Origin: Vibrio sp. CK2-1
GTDB taxonomy: Bacteria > Pseudomonadota > Gammaproteobacteria > Enterobacterales > Vibrionaceae
DNA: 64,000 bases
Assembly (NCBI RefSeq): GCF_021726515.1
Contig: NZ_JAKKCJ010000002.1
Span: 496,001 to 560,000 of the forward strand
Direction: 5' to 3'
In this document: positions 59,677 through 64,000 of the stretch, piece by piece
Layout of the letters: the number at the start of each line of letters is the position of its first letter
Numbering within the stretch: the stretch's first letter is position 1
Program-made: the position numbers and the translations under genes
The notes under the pieces: generated by a model
What the model saw: only the letters and a program-made list of their open reading frames with translations
What the model was told of the DNA's origin: nothing
Databases searched by the model: none

Positions 59677-60171
59677 TCTTAGTATTACAGATTAAAGTCA
59701 TAGTCTTTATATGGGTATTAAGGCTTTTTGAGATACAAACCGTTTGCGTTCAGGATAGTGACTGACCTCACGGAATAAATCAGTATAATCATCAGTAAAT
59801 TCACACTAGCAATGTATGTTCATTTAATTTGTTCATCGAGCTTATTAAGGATTCAATAAGTTTGTTAGTGAGATATGTTCACAACACATGATGTGTTTGC
59901 AGCCAAACTCCGGCTTTACTGGTGAATTGGTTGTGCGGTGACAGGGATTGCAATTAGCGCGCTACACTAATCAAATGAATTAGTTAACGAGCTAAGTCTT
60001 CAAGGAACCAAGTCCGTTCATTTCTGACAACTTGGCTCTGGCTGCTTTCTAAAACAGATTGTTTTTGAGGAGAGTACAGAGAATCGCACTACACTTTAAA
60101 CGTGTTATTTGTATTTGAAGTAGTGTGAAAACAACAGTTGTCATAATAATTTTTTGATATCGGAGATAGAA
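59677..60171 (+). other. Long deoC upstream control region
   Basis: About 495 bp without a supportable gene. It contains AGTGA-N7-TCACA (59867-59883), one base too long for a standard CRP site, a half-site TGTGA (60124-60128), and the palindrome ACAACAGTTGT (60131-60141) just upstream of the deoC ribosome site (CGGAG). No clear -35/-10 pair stands out. Confidence 0.4.
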
Positions 60172-60945
60172 ATGAGCGATTTACAAGCAGCAGCTTTACG
60201 TGCACTAAAATTAATGGATCTCACCACATTAAATGATGACGATACCGATGAGAAAGTGATTGCCCTTTGTAAGGATGCAAAATCACCGGTTGGCAATACT
60301 GCTGCCATCTGTATTTACCCACGTTTTATTCCAATTGCGAAGAAAACGCTGCGTGAACAAGGTACTCCTGAGATCCGTATTGCAACCGTGACTAACTTCC
60401 CACACGGTAACGATGACATTGAGGTTGCAGTTGCTGAAACTAAAGCGGCTATTGCTTACGGTGCTGATGAAGTGGATGTGGTTTTCCCATACCGCACATT
60501 AATTGCTGGTGACGAAAAAACAGGTTTTGAGCTGGTTAAGCAATGTAAAGCAGCGTGTGGCGATGTACTACTGAAAGTGATCATCGAAACTGGCGAGCTT
60601 AAAGAAGAAGCCTTGATCAAACGTGCTTCAGAAATTTCAATCGAAGCAGGCGCAAACTTCATCAAAACCTCAACCGGTAAAGTGCCAGTTAACGCAACGC
60701 CAGAGTCAGCTGAAATTATGCTGAAAGTGATTCGCGATATGGGCGTAGCTAAAACCGTTGGCTTTAAGCCTGCTGGTGGCGTACGTACCGCTGAAGATGC
60801 TCAAGCTTATCTTGCAATGGCAGATGAGATTCTTGGCGCTGATTGGGCAGACAACATGCACTACCGTTTTGGTGCATCTAGCCTACTAGCAAACCTTTTA
60901 AATACGTTAGGCAAAGGTGAAAAAGCGGCGGAAGGCGGCTACTAA
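60172..60945 (+). CDS. deoC: Deoxyribose-phosphate aldolase
   Basis: 257-residue class I aldolase that splits 2-deoxyribose-5-phosphate into acetaldehyde and glyceraldehyde-3-phosphate. Schiff-base lysine in [10 protein letters not shown] (~residues 165-172); also [28 protein letters not shown] and [14 protein letters not shown]. Start ATG 60172 ([18 protein letters not shown]) has CGGAG upstream; the in-frame ATG 60154 would be non-family. First gene of deoCABD. Confidence 0.98.
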   Translation: MSDLQAAALRALKLMDLTTLNDDDTDEKVIALCKDAKSPVGNTAAICIYPRFIPIAKKTLREQGTPEIRIATVTNFPHGNDDIEVAVAETKAAIAYGADEVDVVFPYRTLIAGDEKTGFELVKQCKAACGDVLLKVIIETGELKEEALIKRASEISIEAGANFIKTSTGKVPVNATPESAEIMLKVIRDMGVAKTVGFKPAGGVRTAEDAQAYLAMADEILGADWADNMHYRFGASSLLANLLNTLGKGEKAAEGGY

Positions 60946-61029
60946 TCCTACCTAATTGATAGTAATGCTTTGGTTACCAGAATAGCCAAAGTATTACCTT
61001 TTCCTCTCGTATCTGAATGGGTGATAGCT

Positions 61030-62379
61030 ATGTATCTTCCTCAAGAAATTATTCGAAAAAAACGTGATGGTGAAGTACTGACGGCTGAAGAAATTAACTT
61101 CTTTATCCAAGGCGTCGCCAAGGACACGATTTCTGAAGGTCAAATTGCTGCATTCGCAATGACCATTTTCTTCAATGAAATGAATATGGATGAGCGTATT
61201 GCATTAACGTGTGCGATGCGAGATTCCGGCATGGTGATCGATTGGTCACACATGAACTTCCCAGGCCCAATCGTCGATAAGCATTCAACTGGCGGTGTTG
61301 GGGATGTGACCTCATTAATGTTAGGTGCGATGATCGCCGCTTGTGGTGGCTTTGTTCCTATGATCTCAGGCCGTGGCCTAGGGCATACTGGCGGTACACT
61401 GGATAAATTAGAATCAATCCCAGGTTATAACATCATGCCTTCTAATGAGGTTTTCGGTGATGTAACCAAAGAGGCGGGTGTGGCGATTATTGGCCAAACA
61501 GGCGATTTAGCACCGGCTGACAAACGTGTTTATGCCACGCGAGATATCACGGCAACGGTCGATAATATTTCTCTGATTACTGCTTCTATCTTATCTAAGA
61601 AGTTGGCAGCCGGTTTAGATTCACTGGTTATGGACGTTAAAGTAGGTTCTGGCGCATTTATGCCAACTTATGAAGCGTCAGAAGAGCTCGCTCAGTCTAT
61701 TGTTGCGGTGGCAAATGGCGCAGGCACTAAGACCACTGCTATTCTTACTGATATGAATCAAGTATTGGCTTCATCAGCAGGTAACGCTTTAGAAGTGAAA
61801 GAAGCGGTGCAGTTTTTAACGGGAGAAAAGAACTCTCGCGGTGAAGTGCGTAACCCTCGCTTACTTGAAGTGACCATGACGCTATGCGCTGAAATGTTGG
61901 TGCTTGGCCATTTAGCTGATAGTACTGAAGATGCTCGAATTAAATTACAGGCGGTTTTAGATAACGGTCGTGCAGCGGAATGTTTTGGCAAAATGGTAGC
62001 CAGTCTTGGTGGTCCGAAAGATTTTGTACAAAACTACGATGCTTACTTACCTAAAGCTGAAATCGTTAAGCCAGTCTACGCCGAGCAAGCGGGCACAGTA
62101 ACCGCTATGGATACGCGTGCGATAGGTATGGCGGTAGTATCAATGGGCGGTGGCCGTAAAGTGGCATCGGATAGCATTGATTACGCGGTTGGCTTTGACC
62201 AATTTATTCGCCTAGGTGAACAAGCCGATAGCAATACTCCATTAGCGATGATTCACGCAAGAAGTGAAGCGCAATGGCAGCAAGCGGCTAACGAATTACA
62301 ACAAGCGATCACGGTGTCTGATGAAACTTATCAACCGACACCAGAGATTTATCGTCAAATCCGAGCAGAAGATCTGTAA
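61030..62379 (+). CDS. deoA: Thymidine phosphorylase
   Basis: 449-residue enzyme that cleaves thymidine and deoxyuridine with phosphate to base plus deoxyribose-1-phosphate. [15 protein letters not shown] start, phosphate/nucleoside motif [33 protein letters not shown] (family signature), and [14 protein letters not shown] 61030 matches the family; the frame is open to 60970 without cause. 84 nt after deoC. Confidence 0.98.
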   Translation: MYLPQEIIRKKRDGEVLTAEEINFFIQGVAKDTISEGQIAAFAMTIFFNEMNMDERIALTCAMRDSGMVIDWSHMNFPGPIVDKHSTGGVGDVTSLMLGAMIAACGGFVPMISGRGLGHTGGTLDKLESIPGYNIMPSNEVFGDVTKEAGVAIIGQTGDLAPADKRVYATRDITATVDNISLITASILSKKLAAGLDSLVMDVKVGSGAFMPTYEASEELAQSIVAVANGAGTKTTAILTDMNQVLASSAGNALEVKEAVQFLTGEKNSRGEVRNPRLLEVTMTLCAEMLVLGHLADSTEDARIKLQAVLDNGRAAECFGKMVASLGGPKDFVQNYDAYLPKAEIVKPVYAEQAGTVTAMDTRAIGMAVVSMGGGRKVASDSIDYAVGFDQFIRLGEQADSNTPLAMIHARSEAQWQQAANELQQAITVSDETYQPTPEIYRQIRAEDL

Positions 62380-62407
62380 CGATCACTGTTTGGCAGGAGT
62401 ATCAACC

Positions 62408-63628
62408 ATGAAACGTGCGATTATTTTAGTATTGGATTCTTTCGGTGTTGGCGCAACGCAAGATGCTGATAAATTTGGTGATGTAGGTGCCGATACCTTA
62501 GGTCATATTGCCGAGCAATGTAATAAAGGTTTAGCGGATAATGAAAACCGCAGTGGTCCTTTGCGTCTACCTAACTTATCGAAACTAGGTCTAGGTAAAA
62601 CCGCTCAAGAATCAACAGGGACTTTCCCAGTTGGGCTTGATGAAAATGCCGAAATCACTGGCGCTTATGCTCACGCTGCGGAACTATCTTCAGGTAAAGA
62701 TACTCCGTCGGGTCACTGGGAAATTGCTGGTGTGCCAGTGCTGTTTGATTGGGGCTACTTTACCGATGAGAAAAACAGCTTCCCTCAAGAACTACTCGAT
62801 AAGATTGTTGAGCGCGCTAACTTGAAAGGCTACCTAGGTAACTGTCATTCATCTGGTACGGTGATTTTAGATGAGCTTGGCGAAGAGCACATGAAGAGCG
62901 GAAAACCTATCTTCTACACTTCTGCTGACTCAGTATTCCAAATTGCTTGTCATGAAGAAACCTACGGCCTAGATAACCTACTAGAACTATGCCAAATCGT
63001 ACGTGAAGAACTTGAGCCTTATAATATTGGCCGTGTTATTGCGCGCCCATTTATTGGCAATAAGCCAGGCGAATTTGCTCGTACTGGTAATCGTCGTGAT
63101 TTATCCGTTGAGCCGCCATCAGCAACCGTGCTGCAAAAACTGGTTGATGAGAAAAATGGCGAAGTGATCTCAATTGGTAAAATTTCAGATATCTACGCCG
63201 GTTGCGGTATTACCCAAAAAGTAAAAGCAACAGGCTTAGAAGCATTGTTTGATGCAACGCTAGAGCAAGTGAAAACCGCGGGTGATAACACTATCGTGTT
63301 TACTAACTTTGTGGATTTCGACTCATCTTACGGCCACCGTCGTGATGTAGCAGGCTATGCGGCGGCACTAGAGTACTTCGACAAGCGCTTACCTGAAATC
63401 CAAGCGATGCTGCAAGAAGATGACGTTTTGATTCTGACCGCTGACCATGGTTGCGATCCAACGTGGCCGGGAAGCGACCATACTCGCGAACATATCCCAG
63501 TATTGGTTTCAGGCCCTAAAATCCCAGCCGGATCATTAGGTCGCCGTGATACTTTTGCCGATATTGGCCAAAGCCTAGCAGAATACTTCGGTACGTCTGA
63601 TATGGAATACGGTAAGTCGTTTTTATAG
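62408..63628 (+). CDS. deoB: Phosphopentomutase
   Basis: 406-residue alkaline-phosphatase-superfamily enzyme that interconverts (deoxy)ribose-1- and 5-phosphates. Metal-site segments: [30 protein letters not shown] (phosphothreonine region), [15 protein letters not shown], and [28 protein letters not shown] 9 nt before ATG 62408. 28 nt after deoA. A CGAG repeat (locus 7) then intervenes before deoD. Confidence 0.98.
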   Translation: MKRAIILVLDSFGVGATQDADKFGDVGADTLGHIAEQCNKGLADNENRSGPLRLPNLSKLGLGKTAQESTGTFPVGLDENAEITGAYAHAAELSSGKDTPSGHWEIAGVPVLFDWGYFTDEKNSFPQELLDKIVERANLKGYLGNCHSSGTVILDELGEEHMKSGKPIFYTSADSVFQIACHEETYGLDNLLELCQIVREELEPYNIGRVIARPFIGNKPGEFARTGNRRDLSVEPPSATVLQKLVDEKNGEVISIGKISDIYAGCGITQKVKATGLEALFDATLEQVKTAGDNTIVFTNFVDFDSSYGHRRDVAGYAAALEYFDKRLPEIQAMLQEDDVLILTADHGCDPTWPGSDHTREHIPVLVSGPKIPAGSLGRRDTFADIGQSLAEYFGTSDMEYGKSFL

Positions 63629-63770
63629 ACGAATCTCGTTGCTCGAATGCTCGTAACTCGATAGCGACGGCATTCGATTAAACAAACTTCTAAAAATTAA
63701 TTGTCCGAGTGCTTTGTTCGAGAAGCAAAGCGCTCTAGTTACGAGAAGCGTAGCGCACGAGCTACGTACC
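63629..63770. repeat. CGAG-rich intergenic repeat, locus 7 (deoB/deoD)
   Basis: Left arm 63629-63669 (ATCTCGTTGCTCGAATGCTC then GTAACTCG) and right arm 63704-63770 with two successive units (CGAGAAGCAAAGCGCTCTAG and CGAGAAGCGTAGCGCACGAG), inverted relative to the left. It lies inside an otherwise conserved operon and fills the gap between deoB and deoD. Confidence 0.75.
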
Positions 63771-63813
63771 TCATTAACGATTAAACAAAAATACATATAA
63801 AGGATATACAAAC

Positions 63814-64000
63814 ATGGCAACTCCACATATTAATGCTGAAATGGGTGATTTTGCAGACGTAGTACTTATGCCGGGTGACCCACTTCGCGCGCAGTACATT
63901 GCAGAAAACTTTTTAGATAACGCAGTTCAAGTGTGTAATGTACGTAATATGTTTGGTTACACAGGGACTTACCAAGGCCGTAAAGTGTCTGTAATGGGCC
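63814..64000 (+). CDS. deoD: Purine nucleoside phosphorylase DeoD (N-terminal part)
   Basis: The first 62 residues are present; the gene runs off the right edge. [35 protein letters not shown] is the classic start of the hexameric, high-molecular-weight PNP, with the GDPLRA phosphate-binding segment. It cleaves purine (deoxy)nucleosides with phosphate. AAGGAT ribosome site 8 nt upstream of ATG 63814. Last gene of the deoCABD order. Confidence 0.97.
   Translation, partial: MATPHINAEMGDFADVVLMPGDPLRAQYIAENFLDNAVQVCNVRNMFGYTGTYQGRKVSVMG

Overview
The window is a stretch of core chromosome from a gammaproteobacterium of the family Vibrionaceae, most likely a Vibrio or close relative. Evidence: the gene order recA-recX-alaS-csrA-tRNA(Ser/Arg), gshA-luxS, ffh-rpsP-rimM-trmD-rplS, dapB-carAB, dacB-[OmpU-type porins]-greA, rlmE-ftsH-folP-glmM-secG-tRNA-metY-rimP-nusA-infB-rbfA-truB-rpsO-pnp-nlpI, ubiUV/ubiT, holD-rimI-prfC and a nupC-type transporter followed by deoCABD; a RecA and a nucleoside transporter close to the known Vibrio forms; and a porin pair at the place where Vibrio cholerae carries ompU. 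The DNA is moderately AT-rich. Taxonomy below family is inference.

Layout. 1-1350: minus-strand TAXI-type TRAP transporter (permease cut by the window edge, then its binding protein). 1.5-7.1 kb: pncC, LexA-controlled recA, recX, alaS, csrA. 7.4-8.3 kb: seven tRNA genes (Ser-Arg-Ser-Arg x4). 8.5-15.7 kb: an MDR oxidoreductase, a YqaA membrane protein, an M16 lipoprotein protease, gshA, a lytic-transglycosylase-like lipoprotein, luxS. 15.9-18.1 kb (minus): CorB/CorC-like protein and YpjD. 18.4-22.3 kb: ffh and the rpsP ribosomal operon. 22.6-28.3 kb: dapB and carAB. 28.7-32.5 kb (minus): dacB and two divergent porins. 33-50.9 kb: greA, yhbY and the long ftsH-to-nlpI block of translation, transcription and RNA-decay genes. 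51-53.6 kb: ubiV, ubiU and ubiT for oxygen-independent ubiquinone synthesis. 53.8-58.1 kb: a GNAT gene, holD, rimI, prfC, a 51-residue protein and tatD. 58.3-64 kb: nucleoside uptake and deoxyribonucleoside catabolism (deoD cut by the edge).

The coding content is ordinary and I see no phage, IS element, CRISPR array, toxin-antitoxin or defence island. The unusual material is between genes. (i) A dispersed, mostly inverted, CGAG-rich repeat with a 7-bp beat occurs at seven intergenic sites, two of which contain pure heptamer arrays. (ii) A 267-bp terminal-inverted-repeat element with overlapping alternative stems lies between ffh and rpsP, with solo copies of its end elsewhere. (iii) Several structured leaders are visible: pnp, rpsO, greA and metY-rimP. 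(iv) The transporter promoter at 58.15-58.3 kb has the spacing of a CRP/CytR promoter. The gap between alaS and csrA lacks the lysC gene I would expect in Vibrio.
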